Of a DNA stretch of 64,000 nt, positions 43,896 through 52,449 are shown piece after piece (within the stretch, counting starts at the first letter, position 1; the number at the start of each line of letters is the position of its first letter). The notes under the pieces were generated by a model, which was not told where the DNA came from, did no database searches, and worked only from the letters and a program-made list of their open reading frames with translations. The stretch is from Paenibacillus sp. J31TS4. GTDB lineage: Bacteria > Bacillota > Bacilli > Paenibacillales > NBRC-103111. A program made the position numbers and the translations under genes. The stretch lies in contig NZ_BOSI01000001.1 of the NCBI RefSeq assembly GCF_018403265.1, positions 1,426,001 through 1,490,000 of the forward strand, given 5' to 3'.

Positions 43896-44069
43896 GGTTC
43901 ATCCTGCCTCTTTCCGTGTAATAGTCTTAGTTAAGAGCGTACCACAAGCAAGCGCAAAAAAACAGTTTTCGGCCCCAGCCCGCCCCCCTTGACAGCTCCC
44001 TCTCCTGCTCCCTTTCCAGTGTTGCCCGGCATACGCGGCCGGAACCCTTCGGAGCTCGTCCTTCCTTCG

Positions 44070-44098
44070 TGGACGCCCCTACCGCCGCGGGGTATAAT
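44070..44098 (+). promoter_or_regulatory. Sigma-A promoter of the KDPG aldolase gene
   Basis: TGGACG (44070-44075), 17 nt, and a perfect TATAAT (44093-44098) lie about 42 nt before the ATG. Confidence 0.7.
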
Positions 44099-44140
44099 GA
44101 CAGAGTAACCAGACAGGAACGAAACGGAGTGACGAACCAG

Positions 44141-44782
44141 ATGAATCGTGAACAAGGCTTGCAGCAAATCGAACAAACCCGGCTCATCGCCATTCTGAGA
44201 GGAGTGGAGCACAAGGACGTGTTCCGCATAGCGGATGCCCTGCTTGCGGGAGGCGTTACGGTCATGGAGATCACCCTCAATACCGAAGGGGCGGCCGGCA
44301 TGATTGCCGATCTGCAGAAGGAATACGGAGACCGGATGTTCATCGGTGCCGGTACGGTGCTGGACGCGGAGGATGCCCGCAGGGCACTGGACGCGGGAGC
44401 TTCCTTCCTCGTCACGCCGAATACCGATCCCGAAGTGATCCACATGGGAGTGGAGGCCGGGCTGCCGGTATATCCCGGCGCGATGACGCCGACCGAGATT
44501 GTGACCGCCTGGAAAGCCGGTGCAACCGCGGTCAAAGTCTTCCCGAGCACAGGCCTCGGCCTGCCGTATCTCAAAGAGCTGATGGGACCGCTTAACCATA
44601 TTCCGCTCGTCGCCGTCGGCGGCGTGAACGAGGACAATGTCGGCGATTTCCTGCGTGCCGGCTGCTCCGCAGTCGGCATCGGCGGCTCGCTGATCAATCT
44701 GAAGGAGATCGCAGCAGGCAACTTCGACTGGGTCCGCGACAAGGCCTCGCGCCTCACTGGCGCGATCCAGGCGGCCAGGTAG
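44141..44782 (+). CDS. eda: KHG/KDPG aldolase
   Basis: This 213-residue class I aldolase splits 2-keto-3-deoxy-6-phosphogluconate to pyruvate and glyceraldehyde 3-phosphate. Catalytic Glu is in VMEITLNTEGA, Schiff-base Lys in AVKVFPSTGLG, and GAGTVLDAED and VAVGGVNEDN bind phosphate. ATG 44141 follows AACGGAGTG. The upstream frame would include the promoter, so it is rejected. The next gene begins 6 bp later, so they are co-transcribed. No kdgK or uronate genes are nearby. Confidence 0.94.
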   Translation: MNREQGLQQIEQTRLIAILRGVEHKDVFRIADALLAGGVTVMEITLNTEGAAGMIADLQKEYGDRMFIGAGTVLDAEDARRALDAGASFLVTPNTDPEVIHMGVEAGLPVYPGAMTPTEIVTAWKAGATAVKVFPSTGLGLPYLKELMGPLNHIPLVAVGGVNEDNVGDFLRAGCSAVGIGGSLINLKEIAAGNFDWVRDKASRLTGAIQAAR

Positions 44783-44788
44783 CAACGC

Positions 44789-45571
44789 GTGGATACACTC
44801 ACTTTCCTCGGCACCGGCGACTCGATGGGCGTCCCTCGCGTCTATTGCTCTTGTACGGTCTGCGAGGAAGCGAGGACGACGGGACGCAACCGGCGTCTTC
44901 GCTCCTCCGTCCTGCTTGAGAGCGGCAGGGAGCGGCTCCTCGTCGACTGCGGGCCGTCCTGGGGGTGGCAGATGGAGCGGCTCGGCGAGCGATCGGCCCC
45001 GCCTCTTCTCATTACCCACGCCCATTACGACCACATCGGCGGCCTGCCCGAATACGCGGATGCCTGCCGCTGGCTGCACCGCAAGGGAACGGTGTACGCC
45101 CCGGCAGAGGTAGCGGACACGCTGCGCCGGATGTTCCCCTGGCTGGAGAACAACCTGGCTTACCAGCCTGTGGACGAAGGCCTCGTCTGGGCGGGCTGGG
45201 AGATCGCCGCGTGGAAGGTGTGCCACGGCCGCAACGGCTTCTCCTACGCCTACCGATTTGAGAAGGCGGGGTACCGCATGGTCTACTGCCCGGACTCCAT
45301 CTCCCTGAACGAAGAAGAGAAGCGGCCGCTCCATGACCTTGACCTCCTCGTGCTCGGCACCAACTTCTTCAAAGAGGAGGCTCCGCAGGCGAGCCGTTCC
45401 GTCTACGACGTCACGGAGGCGCTGGAGCTTGCAGCCGAAGTGAAGCCCCGGCGGCTCCTGTTCACCCATCAGTCGCATGGCATCGACCTCGATACCGTCT
45501 ACCCGCTGCCGGAAGGGACGGCGTTCGCCCGAGAGGGCATGACGGTCCCGCTGCGCCGGGAACAGCCCTAA
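44789..45571 (+). CDS. MBL-fold metallohydrolase (PhnP-like)
   Basis: This 260-residue protein has the metallo-beta-lactamase motif THAHYDHIGG and downstream metal ligands CHGRNG and YCPDS, with C-terminal FTHQSHG. FLGTGDSMGVPRVYCSCTVC resembles PhnP phosphodiesterases, where these Cys bind structural zinc. Likely activity: cyclic or diester phosphodiesterase. The start is GTG 44789, close behind eda, with a modest AGGT site. No phosphonate genes are present, so the substrate is not known. Confidence 0.87.
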   Translation: MDTLTFLGTGDSMGVPRVYCSCTVCEEARTTGRNRRLRSSVLLESGRERLLVDCGPSWGWQMERLGERSAPPLLITHAHYDHIGGLPEYADACRWLHRKGTVYAPAEVADTLRRMFPWLENNLAYQPVDEGLVWAGWEIAAWKVCHGRNGFSYAYRFEKAGYRMVYCPDSISLNEEEKRPLHDLDLLVLGTNFFKEEAPQASRSVYDVTEALELAAEVKPRRLLFTHQSHGIDLDTVYPLPEGTAFAREGMTVPLRREQP

Positions 45572-45654
45572 CTCGTGCCCAACGCCGCCCGTTTCCGCGG
45601 CAGCAGGCTGCATTCCGCATCCGGGAGCCGACCCTGTCTCTCGCTCCATCCAAC

Positions 45655-45704
45655 AAAACCCTCCTGGCCCTCAGGCTGTGCGCCTGGGCAGGAGGGTTTT
45701 TGCA
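45655..45704 (+). terminator. Terminator of the eda operon
   Basis: AAAACCCTCCTG pairs with CAGGAGGGTTTTT, with an inner CAGGC/GCCTG stem. Confidence 0.87.
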
Positions 45705-45733
45705 TTCGCTTCTCTTGCTCTTGCTATAGAGAG

Positions 45734-46420
45734 TTACTCGGCTTCGGGAGAGAGGCCCGCGGCCTCCTCCCGTCCGGCATCCGGTACGAGAGCGGACAGG
45801 GGACGGATCCGGTAGACGCATCGCGTCCCTTCCTCCGTCAGGCATTCCGTCCGCTCGACATCGGCTTCGAGCAGCTCCGCGAACAGCTGCTGCTCACAGC
45901 GGCAGGCCGCTTTGTAGCGGCTTGCCACCTGGGCGATCGGACAGTTGTGCTCCCGGAAGAAGTAGCCGTCTTCCCCGTCCTCTTCCCACTCTGCCATGTA
46001 GCCGTTCGCCTGCTGGATTCCGGCGAGCAGCTCGACGCGTTCGGCAAGCGGCTTGCCCGCCAGCTCGCCTGCATGCGTCCGGAACAGCTTGCGCTTGCGG
46101 CCCTCAAACAGCGCCGCCACCGCCTCCCCCCCGGCATGGGCCTCGAGCTCCTCCAGCAGATCCAGAGCCAGCTGCCGGTAGTTGCGGGGGAACAGCTCCT
46201 CCGTCTCCGAAACGAGCGAATACTGCAGCATGGGACGCCCCACTCCCTGCCGGGAGCTGCTGGAGGCGACGATCCCCGTTCTCTCCATTGTATGCAAATG
46301 GCGCCGGACAGCCATCTCGGTCAAACCGAGTTCCCTGGCCATTTCCCCGACGCCAATCGGTCCTCTCGTCTTCAGCATGGTCAACAGCGCTTGTCGGGTC
46401 GACCTGTCTTGACCGTTCAT
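45734..46420 (-). CDS. SufR-like Fe-S-binding HTH transcriptional regulator
   Basis: This 228-residue regulator has an N-terminal winged helix (MARELGLTEMAVRRHLHTME, about residues 25-44). The C-terminal Cys set is HNCPI, ACRCEQQ, ECLTEEGTRCVY. The NCPI-Cx12-C...C spacing resembles cyanobacterial and actinobacterial SufR repressors, which sense Fe-S status through a [4Fe-4S] cluster. No suf genes are adjacent, so the target is unknown. ATG 46420 follows AGGTGGTG. It has its own promoter at 46443-46471. Confidence 0.82.
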   Translation of the reverse strand: MNGQDRSTRQALLTMLKTRGPIGVGEMARELGLTEMAVRRHLHTMERTGIVASSSSRQGVGRPMLQYSLVSETEELFPRNYRQLALDLLEELEAHAGGEAVAALFEGRKRKLFRTHAGELAGKPLAERVELLAGIQQANGYMAEWEEDGEDGYFFREHNCPIAQVASRYKAACRCEQQLFAELLEADVERTECLTEEGTRCVYRIRPLSALVPDAGREEAAGLSPEAE

Positions 46421-46442
46421 TGGGTTTCACCACCTGTCCCCC

Positions 46443-46471
46443 ATTGTAGCTCATTTGGGGTGTCCCGTAAA
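46443..46471 (-). promoter_or_regulatory. Promoter of the SufR-like regulator
   Basis: On the minus strand TTTACG (46466-46471), 17 nt, TACAAT (46443-46448). It is 22 nt before the gene start, leaving a very short leader. Confidence 0.55.
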
Positions 46472-46576
46472 TCACAGGGACGGCCGGCCCGGTTATCGGG
46501 AGATCCGCCGCGGCCTAGCCGGATAGGCGTGAGCTGCCCGCCAGAGGGGCGGACGCCGTTCCCCGTCCGGTCCGGT

Positions 46577-47011
46577 TTAGAGGCCGATCGCGCCGAGCTC
46601 CTTACGGACGAACGCCTCTACCGAGCGGGCGAATACTTCAAAGACCTCCGGAAGCTCGGGCAGGAGCGGATGCATGGCGGAGCGGTCCCAGCTCGTGTAG
46701 TCCTGGGCGATCGCCCGGCGCAGCCGGACGAGCTCCAGAAGCTTGGCCCCGGTTGCTGGGTCGAAGACCTGCTCCCCGATCAGGATCTCGACGATATCCT
46801 CGTAGCTGCTCGCATCCCGCATCATGAAGCCGTCAATGAGAAAACTCCCGACATCCGTGACCGCCTCGATGCCCAGATACAGCACGCGTTCCTGGGCGAA
46901 GGCGTGCAGAATGTCGTTCTTCCAGCCGGAGGCAAGCTCCTTCGCCGCTTGTCCGACCTGCGGAAGGAACGTCAGACGATTCCCGATTTGCTCTTGATTT
47001 ACGTAATACAT
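46577..47011 (-). CDS. yutE: YutE-like DUF86 (HepT-related) protein
   Basis: This 144-residue helical protein matches B. subtilis YutE in the HEPN/HepT family. Canonical HepT RNase toxins carry R-x4-6-H; here the matching segment is LRRAIAQDYTSW with Gln/Asp where His would be, so ribonuclease activity is doubtful. No MNT-type nucleotidyltransferase antitoxin lies next to it. The ATG is 4 nt past the stop of the 35-residue membrane peptide gene, whose end supplies AAGGTAAGGG as the ribosome site, so they are coupled. Confidence 0.8.
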   Translation of the reverse strand: MYYVNQEQIGNRLTFLPQVGQAAKELASGWKNDILHAFAQERVLYLGIEAVTDVGSFLIDGFMMRDASSYEDIVEILIGEQVFDPATGAKLLELVRLRRAIAQDYTSWDRSAMHPLLPELPEVFEVFARSVEAFVRKELGAIGL

Positions 47012-47015
47012 GCCC

Positions 47016-47123
47016 TTACCTTCTTTTCTTTTTTTTGTAGGATGACCATGCTAGCAAAGCCGCAAACGTAAGCGGGATGATTAAGATAAGCAGGACGCCC
47101 TGCATCAGATATTCCATTGACAT
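47016..47123 (-). CDS. Small single-pass membrane peptide (35 residues)
   Basis: ATG 47123 follows GGAGGAG at ideal distance. The product starts MSMEYLMQGVLL, has one hydrophobic helix of about 22 residues (about 4-26) and ends in a strongly basic tail (YKKKKRR). It stops 4 nt before yutE on the same strand. Its length hides it from standard gene calls. The function is unknown; small basic-tailed membrane peptides may be membrane-protein partners. Confidence 0.65.
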   Translation of the reverse strand: MSMEYLMQGVLLILIIPLTFAALLAWSSYKKKKRR

Positions 47124-47247
47124 GACCGTACTCCTCCTTGGCAGCGCCCCGCTTCCGCGGATCGTTCAACCTACTCAGTGTATCGCCACCGCCGAAATTC
47201 CGTCAAGCCGGGCGCCCAGAACGGGCGTCCGGCCGCCCGGGCCGCGT

Positions 47248-47913
47248 TCACCGCTTCCAAAAAGCGAGCAGCGCCCATCGTCTCTCCGACCGCCGCTTGT
47301 ACTTGGGCAGACTTCGGTACAGCTGGACGGTCTCGGCGAACGCGCGGCGCGCCTCCTCCTCGCGGCCGAGCCGTTTGTACAGCAGGCCAAGACGGTAATA
47401 CGCCTCGCACGAGGAAGAGTGGACCTCCCGGAACGCCTCGAGGTAGGCGAGCGCCCGGTCCGGAGCGGACTCCGCCAATGCCTCGCCCAGCCTCAGATAA
47501 GGCTCCCCATAATGAACGCGGGGATTGAGCCGCAGCGCCTCCCGCATCTCCCGCTCCCCTTCCTCGCGTTCGCCGAGACGCAGCCGGCACAGACCGATTC
47601 CGAAGCGAACCTCGGCCGAATCCTCCATCACGGGCAGCACGCTCTCGTAATAGTCCAGCGCCTCGCGGTACTTCTTCTTCTCCGCCAGCAGCTGGGCGGC
47701 CTCCAGACGTCCCCGCGAATCGTGCGGGTGCAGCCGCAGCTCCTGACGGAGCTTCGCGAGCCGCCTCGTCCGCTTGAGCGGCTTCAGGAAGCTCGGCGAC
47801 AGGCCGAGAAAACGCCGGTCAAGCACATACAGAATTACGAGCAGCACGACAATCGCGAGGAACGGATTGCCGAGCAGCCACCACAAGAGCGAGAACAAAA
47901 CAAACTTGCCCAC
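47248..47913 (-). CDS. Membrane-anchored TPR protein
   Basis: This 221-residue protein has two close N-terminal hydrophobic segments (about 5-15 and 18-32). About four tetratricopeptide-like repeats follow (AAQLLAEKKKYREALDYYE, EAYYRLGLLYKRLGREEEA). TPR regions mediate protein-protein contacts. It is like Bacillales proteins sometimes called YrrB/YpiA-like, but no close family is certain. It is on the same strand as the small peptide and YutE genes, 124 bp upstream of them. Confidence 0.8.
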   Translation of the reverse strand: MGKFVLFSLLWWLLGNPFLAIVVLLVILYVLDRRFLGLSPSFLKPLKRTRRLAKLRQELRLHPHDSRGRLEAAQLLAEKKKYREALDYYESVLPVMEDSAEVRFGIGLCRLRLGEREEGEREMREALRLNPRVHYGEPYLRLGEALAESAPDRALAYLEAFREVHSSSCEAYYRLGLLYKRLGREEEARRAFAETVQLYRSLPKYKRRSERRWALLAFWKR

Positions 47914-48086
47914 GAATGCACCTCCGGAAGCGCTGGCCGACCCAGCGCCCTTCTATTGCTCCACATTTTACCACAATTCGGTGACATTGCCGAAAAAACG
48001 CCGGAAAAGACCTGCCTGTCTGGTTGCCAGAATCGGCGCCGAGCCGCTACAATGAAACGGATGACCAACAGAAAGAAGGCGTAAGC

Positions 48087-48374
48087 ATGAACGCACAGCA
48101 GGCGGCCCGCTGGGAACGCCGGCGCCGGATCGGACGAACTTCCTTTATCCAGCGCTATTTTGCCCTGGGTTTCGGCACAGCCGTCGCCCTCCTCCTTACC
48201 TTAGTAGAATATTTGACCCAGAATACGGTCAACGGCTGGTATTTCGCCATTCGACTCGTCGTCTTCCCCATCATCGGCGGATTCGTCGGTACGGCCGTCT
48301 GGCAGTCCAAGGAGCGCGGCTACGAGGAATACCTTCAGCACAATCGCCAGAAACCCAAAAAAAAGAAGTCCTGA
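48087..48374 (+). CDS. Conserved hypothetical two-helix membrane protein
   Basis: This 95-residue protein has a basic N-terminus, two hydrophobic helices (about 28-48 and 55-75) and a poly-Lys C-terminus. I recognise no family. ATG 48087 follows AAGAAGGCG; the upstream in-frame extension lacks a ribosome site. It precedes the germinant receptor operon by about 240 bp; a T8-tailed weak hairpin lies between. Confidence 0.65.
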   Translation: MNAQQAARWERRRRIGRTSFIQRYFALGFGTAVALLLTLVEYLTQNTVNGWYFAIRLVVFPIIGGFVGTAVWQSKERGYEEYLQHNRQKPKKKKS

Positions 48375-48375
48375 G

Positions 48376-48428
48376 ACACGGGCAGCCGACCTTGAATCGG
48401 CACCCGGGCCGCAGGGCTTTTTTTTGTG
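48376..48428 (+). terminator. Possible terminator after the two-helix protein
   Basis: GCCGA/TCGGC with GGG/CCC forms a short stem, and a T8 run ends at about 48425. The hairpin is imperfect. Confidence 0.4.
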
Positions 48429-48617
48429 TCCGCCTATCCCCCGCCGTGTCCCGCCGCATCTGTTTTTTGCCAAGCGTTCCTGGGCTTCGCACGGCCCGGC
48501 GAATCGTCCGGGTCGATACCGAAACGCATAAGAATTGGCCCGCTTGGAAGAATGATGAACAGACATCCGGACCTGCTCCGGTCCGGCTTCCGACAGGAAC
48601 CAAAGGAGGGTACCGAC

Positions 48618-49964
48618 ATGGCCGACACCGCATATGAGCCCCTCATTGCCTATATGAAAAGCCAATTGAACGACCCGCCCGACCTGCAGACGCTGACGCT
48701 CAAGCTGGACGATCGCCTTGCGGAGCTGCTCTATCTGTCGAGCATGACGGACGAAGCCAAGCTGCAGTCGGACCTTGTGAGACCCTTCTTTGAGGCGGGA
48801 GCTCAATACGACAGCTACCTCGCTTCCCTGCCCGGCAGCAGCCTGCCCGCCACCTGGGACGAATCGACCGGCCTTCTACTGAGCGGGTACGTTCTCGTCA
48901 TGATGAAGGACGGAGTGATCTACGCCTGCAGCGGCCTGAAGAAGCTCACGACCCAGCTCGGTACCGTGACGTCGGAATCGACGGTCTACGGCTCGGAGAA
49001 GGCGTTTTCGGAGGACATTTCGGTGAACATGAACGCTCTTCGCCAGTCCTATCCAGTCGCCTCGCTGCACTATGATATGCGCCAGATCGGTTCCGTCTCA
49101 AAGACCAAGGTAGCCATGGTGTACGACAATCAGGTGGTCGACAAGGAGGTTGTCCGCCTGCTGGAGGAGCGGCTCGACCAGATCCAGATCGACGTGCTGC
49201 TGGCCTCTGCGCAGCTGGAGCGGCTGATCACGTCGCGCAAATTTTCTCTATTCCCGACATTAAACATCTCGCAGCGGATCGATCGGGCGGTGCAGAGTCT
49301 GGGGGAGGGAAAGGTGGTCCTGCTCGTTCAGGGAACGTCGTTCTGTCTCATCGCCCCGGCCGTTCTCTTCGACTTCGTCGCCTCGATGGACGATCTCTAT
49401 CAGTCGTACTGGGTCTCCCTCGCGCTGCTGACACTGCGGTATATCGGCATCATCGTGACAATCATGCTGCCCGCCGCCTATGTGGCGATCGTCTCCTACA
49501 ACCCTGAATTTTTCCGAGTGCAGCTCACGCTGTCGATCGCCGGGAGCCGGGAGGCGGTTCCTTATCCTTCGTTCGTCGAGGTGGCCGTCATGCTGTTCCT
49601 GCTTGAGTCGCTGATCGAGGCGAGCATCCGGCTGCCCAAGACGATCGCCTCCACCGCCACGACGGTAGGCGGCCTCATTCTGGGACAGGCCGCCCAGCAG
49701 GCGGGTCTGGTCAGCAGCATCATGATCATCGTCATCTCCACGCTCGCGATCGCCAACTTCGTCATTCCGATCAATGCGATGAGCTTCTCGCTGAGGCTGG
49801 TTAAATACCCGCTCATCCTGCTAGCCTCCTTCTTTGGCCTGATCGGCCTCATTGTCGGGCTGTTCGGCTTCATCGTCTATCTGGCCGATCTGCGCAGCTT
49901 CGGCAAGCCTTACCTCAAGCTTCGCTTCAGCAGGCTCGGCCGCCCGCGTCCGGGCAAATCCTGA
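48618..49964 (+). CDS. Spore germinant receptor subunit A (GerA/GerKA family)
   Basis: This 448-residue protein has the GerA N-terminal soluble region (about 1-240), with GYVLVMMKDGVIYACSGLKK and the family core RIDRAVQSLGEGKVVLLVQG. It ends in four or five membrane helices after DLYQSYWVSLALLTLRYIG. PYPSFVEVAVMLFLLESLIE(A) is the conserved Pro-rich helix. Receptors sit in the spore inner membrane and respond to nutrients. The length is slightly below the usual 480-500. AAAGGAGGG precedes ATG 48618. It is followed by the B and C subunits. Confidence 0.93.
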   Translation: MADTAYEPLIAYMKSQLNDPPDLQTLTLKLDDRLAELLYLSSMTDEAKLQSDLVRPFFEAGAQYDSYLASLPGSSLPATWDESTGLLLSGYVLVMMKDGVIYACSGLKKLTTQLGTVTSESTVYGSEKAFSEDISVNMNALRQSYPVASLHYDMRQIGSVSKTKVAMVYDNQVVDKEVVRLLEERLDQIQIDVLLASAQLERLITSRKFSLFPTLNISQRIDRAVQSLGEGKVVLLVQGTSFCLIAPAVLFDFVASMDDLYQSYWVSLALLTLRYIGIIVTIMLPAAYVAIVSYNPEFFRVQLTLSIAGSREAVPYPSFVEVAVMLFLLESLIEASIRLPKTIASTATTVGGLILGQAAQQAGLVSSIMIIVISTLAIANFVIPINAMSFSLRLVKYPLILLASFFGLIGLIVGLFGFIVYLADLRSFGKPYLKLRFSRLGRPRPGKS

Positions 49965-49981
49965 CGGAAGGAGGAGATTCG

Positions 49982-51079
49982 ATGAACCGTTACTATCTTT
50001 ACTGCATTATGTGCAATCTGCTGACATGCTTCATTCTCTATATCCCCAACGTGCTGATCGAGCAGCGCTTCGACGGCGCCCTGATGAGCATGATTCTCGG
50101 CATCCCGATCAGCTTCTGTCTGGCCGGAACGTTCCTTCTCGTCATGCGGCGCGTGCCGCGGATGGACCTGGCGTCCTATCTGCGGACTCTTCTGCCCCGT
50201 TGGGTCTTCCTCCCGTTCACGGTTTACCAGGCATTGATGTGGTTCGCAGCCTCCTGCGGAGCGATCGGGGAATTAACGCTCGTGCTGCGGCGTTACACCG
50301 TTCCCGACATTTCGTTCACCATGCTCCTCCTCCTGCATCTGGCGGCGATTGCCTGGGCGGCCTCCCGTTCGACCAAGACGGTACTGGCCATCCTCGAGAT
50401 CGTCAGTCTGCTCTGCGTCCCGCTCATGACCTTTCTCGTCCTAAAGGCGTGGGCCAACGAGAGGATAAGCTGGGACTCCATCTACGTGCTGACGGATTAC
50501 GTCGTGCAGCCGCCTACGTGGATGGGACTCGCAGCCTCGACGTACGTGTTCAGCGGGTACGTTAACCTTGCGGTCTTCCACAAGGTCTTCCGTCACCCGA
50601 TCGGCTGGCGGTCGCTCCTCGCCAGCGTGGTAATGGGGACGGGCGTGCTGTTCACCATCGTCCTCGTGCCGGTCGGCTTCTTCGGCACCTACGGCGTAGC
50701 CGATTTTCCTTACATAAGTGCTTCTACGGCGGACTCGATGCGGCTGGACTACGGCTTCATCGAGCGGGTCCTCTATCTCTACATGCTCTGCATGCTGCTG
50801 AGCATGCTCAATTTCGGCATGATGATTTGGCATGTCGGCATTGAAATGCTGAAGACCTGCATGCCGGCCCGTCTGCTCAGGACCAATGTCCGGGAGCAGC
50901 TCTTCGCGCTGTCCGTCTGCCTGCTCCTCTCGATTGCGACGCTGCTGTTTTTTAACCTTCTGGACGAAAAATCCATGCTGACCTGGACGACCGGCTGGCT
51001 GTCGTTTCGGCTTTTCAGTGAGATTGCGACCGTCGCGTTCCTCGCCCTGCTGCTGCTGCGCAGGAGGAAGCCGGCATGA
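49982..51079 (+). CDS. Spore germinant receptor subunit B (AAAP permease family)
   Basis: This 365-residue protein has about ten membrane helices and belongs to the spore germination (endospore) branch of the amino-acid/polyamine permeases. It binds the germinant in known receptors. Landmarks are SYLRTLLPRW, FVLKAWANERISWD-like loop and SGYVNLAVFHKVF. GGAAGGAGGAG precedes the ATG. The stop overlaps the C-subunit start (ATGA). It forms one operon with GerA and GerC. Confidence 0.92.
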   Translation: MNRYYLYCIMCNLLTCFILYIPNVLIEQRFDGALMSMILGIPISFCLAGTFLLVMRRVPRMDLASYLRTLLPRWVFLPFTVYQALMWFAASCGAIGELTLVLRRYTVPDISFTMLLLLHLAAIAWAASRSTKTVLAILEIVSLLCVPLMTFLVLKAWANERISWDSIYVLTDYVVQPPTWMGLAASTYVFSGYVNLAVFHKVFRHPIGWRSLLASVVMGTGVLFTIVLVPVGFFGTYGVADFPYISASTADSMRLDYGFIERVLYLYMLCMLLSMLNFGMMIWHVGIEMLKTCMPARLLRTNVREQLFALSVCLLLSIATLLFFNLLDEKSMLTWTTGWLSFRLFSEIATVAFLALLLLRRRKPA

Positions 51080-52182
51080 GGGCGGTGCGGCGTTGCCTCG
51101 TCCTGCTGGTGCTGTGCAGCCTTCTCGTCCCCCTTTCCGGCTGCGCCTTCCGGGACATCGACAAGCGATTTTTCGTTCTCGCGATCGGCTTCGACAAGTC
51201 GAAGGAAGAGGGCAAGGCGTTCCGCATCAGCTTTAAGCTCGGACTGCCGACCGCTCAGCTGCAGGCGAACCAGCGAACCTCCCAGACGATCAGCGTCGAC
51301 GCCTCCTCCATCCCCGAAGCGGCCCGCCTGCTGAAGTCGAAGGTCGACAAGGAGCTCGACTTCGGGCATGCGAAGGTGTATGTGTTCGGCGAAGAGCTCG
51401 CCCGCGAGTCGATCATCGTCCCGCTCGATTGGCTGACCCGCCGGCGGGACATGCAGATGGTGGGCTTCACCGCGCTAGGCTCTCCAACCGCCGAGGCGGT
51501 ACTGCGGCAGAAGGTGGCCGGCGAGCGCTTCCCGGCCAACGCCCTCATGCTCAGCTTCGGAGATACCGGCACAACCTCTCCGTATATCTTCACCGTCTAC
51601 CTTTACCAGATGTACCGGCGGACAACGGAGCAGGGGCTCGATCCCTACCTCCCGGTCATCCGGCCGGCCGGCGACCATCTGGAGATTGACCGCGTCGCGC
51701 TGTTCGACAAGGAGCGGCTCAAGCTCATTCTGAACCCCCACGAAACGGAGGTGCTTAAGCAGATCATCTCCCGCCGCGGCAGCAGTGGCATGAACACCAA
51801 TATCGAGACACCGACCTTCTCGCTGTCAATTACCGAGTTCCGGGCTTCCTACAATATCGAGGAGAGCGAGCCTCCGACGCTCAAGGCCCGCATTTATCTG
51901 TCCGGGATCGCTGAATCGTCCAAAGCGCCCAAGACCAAGCCGTTCACGCAAAACTGGGGGGAGCTGGAGGAGGAGGCGGCCACGGTCGTCCGCGAGCGAG
52001 TGGCCGCGCTGCTCAAGAAGCTTCAAAGGCACAAGATCGACCCGATCGGCTTCGGCCTGCGGTATCGCGCCACCCAACACCGGGGACACGCGGAATGGAA
52101 CGACTGGGTGCGGATCGCACCGAAGCTGAACTACGACATAGAAGTCAAGGTTAAGCTGGAGGGCACGGGCACGCTACGATGA
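51076..52182 (+). CDS. Spore germinant receptor subunit C (Ger(x)C lipoprotein)
   Basis: This 368-residue lipoprotein has signal LVPLSGCAFRDIDKRFF with lipid Cys about residue 23. The three-domain GerC fold follows (VLAIGFDKSK; EAARLLKSKVDKELDFGHAKV; TFSLSITEFRASYNIEE). It starts at the ATGA overlap with the permease gene. The protein attaches to the outer face of the inner spore membrane and is needed for receptor assembly. Last gene of the operon. Confidence 0.93.
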   Translation: MRAVRRCLVLLVLCSLLVPLSGCAFRDIDKRFFVLAIGFDKSKEEGKAFRISFKLGLPTAQLQANQRTSQTISVDASSIPEAARLLKSKVDKELDFGHAKVYVFGEELARESIIVPLDWLTRRRDMQMVGFTALGSPTAEAVLRQKVAGERFPANALMLSFGDTGTTSPYIFTVYLYQMYRRTTEQGLDPYLPVIRPAGDHLEIDRVALFDKERLKLILNPHETEVLKQIISRRGSSGMNTNIETPTFSLSITEFRASYNIEESEPPTLKARIYLSGIAESSKAPKTKPFTQNWGELEEEAATVVRERVAALLKKLQRHKIDPIGFGLRYRATQHRGHAEWNDWVRIAPKLNYDIEVKVKLEGTGTLR

Positions 52183-52345
52183 CCAGTTTCACGCAGACAG
52201 ATGCCTCCTAAAAGCAAATGACTGCGGGACGTTGCTCCGGCGGAAGCAGCCGATTGCCGGAAAGGGACATCCAAAGGAGTCGAATTTAGCCCCGAAGGGC
52301 AGGGTCTCCGCCTCCCTTTGCCTCCGATCTGGAAGGATCAGGACA

Positions 52346-52380
52346 CAAAAAAAGAGCGGGGCCGTCGGCTCCGCTCTTCT
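52346..52380 (-). terminator. Terminator of the downstream dehydrogenase gene
   Basis: On the minus strand AAGAGCGGAGCC pairs with GGCCCCGCTCTT around GAC, followed by T5-7. It lacks a T run on the plus strand, so no clear terminator for the germinant operon is seen. Confidence 0.8.
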
Positions 52381-52449
52381 CCGGATGAGTTAAAACGCTA
52401 ATAGGATGGCAATTGCACTGCTCTGCATGCGGCCGTGCCGCGCGAAAGA

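Noticed and set aside
43931-45649. 572-codon frame antisense to eda and the MBL hydrolase
   Set aside because: Both plus-strand genes have catalytic motifs and a promoter; this is a shadow.
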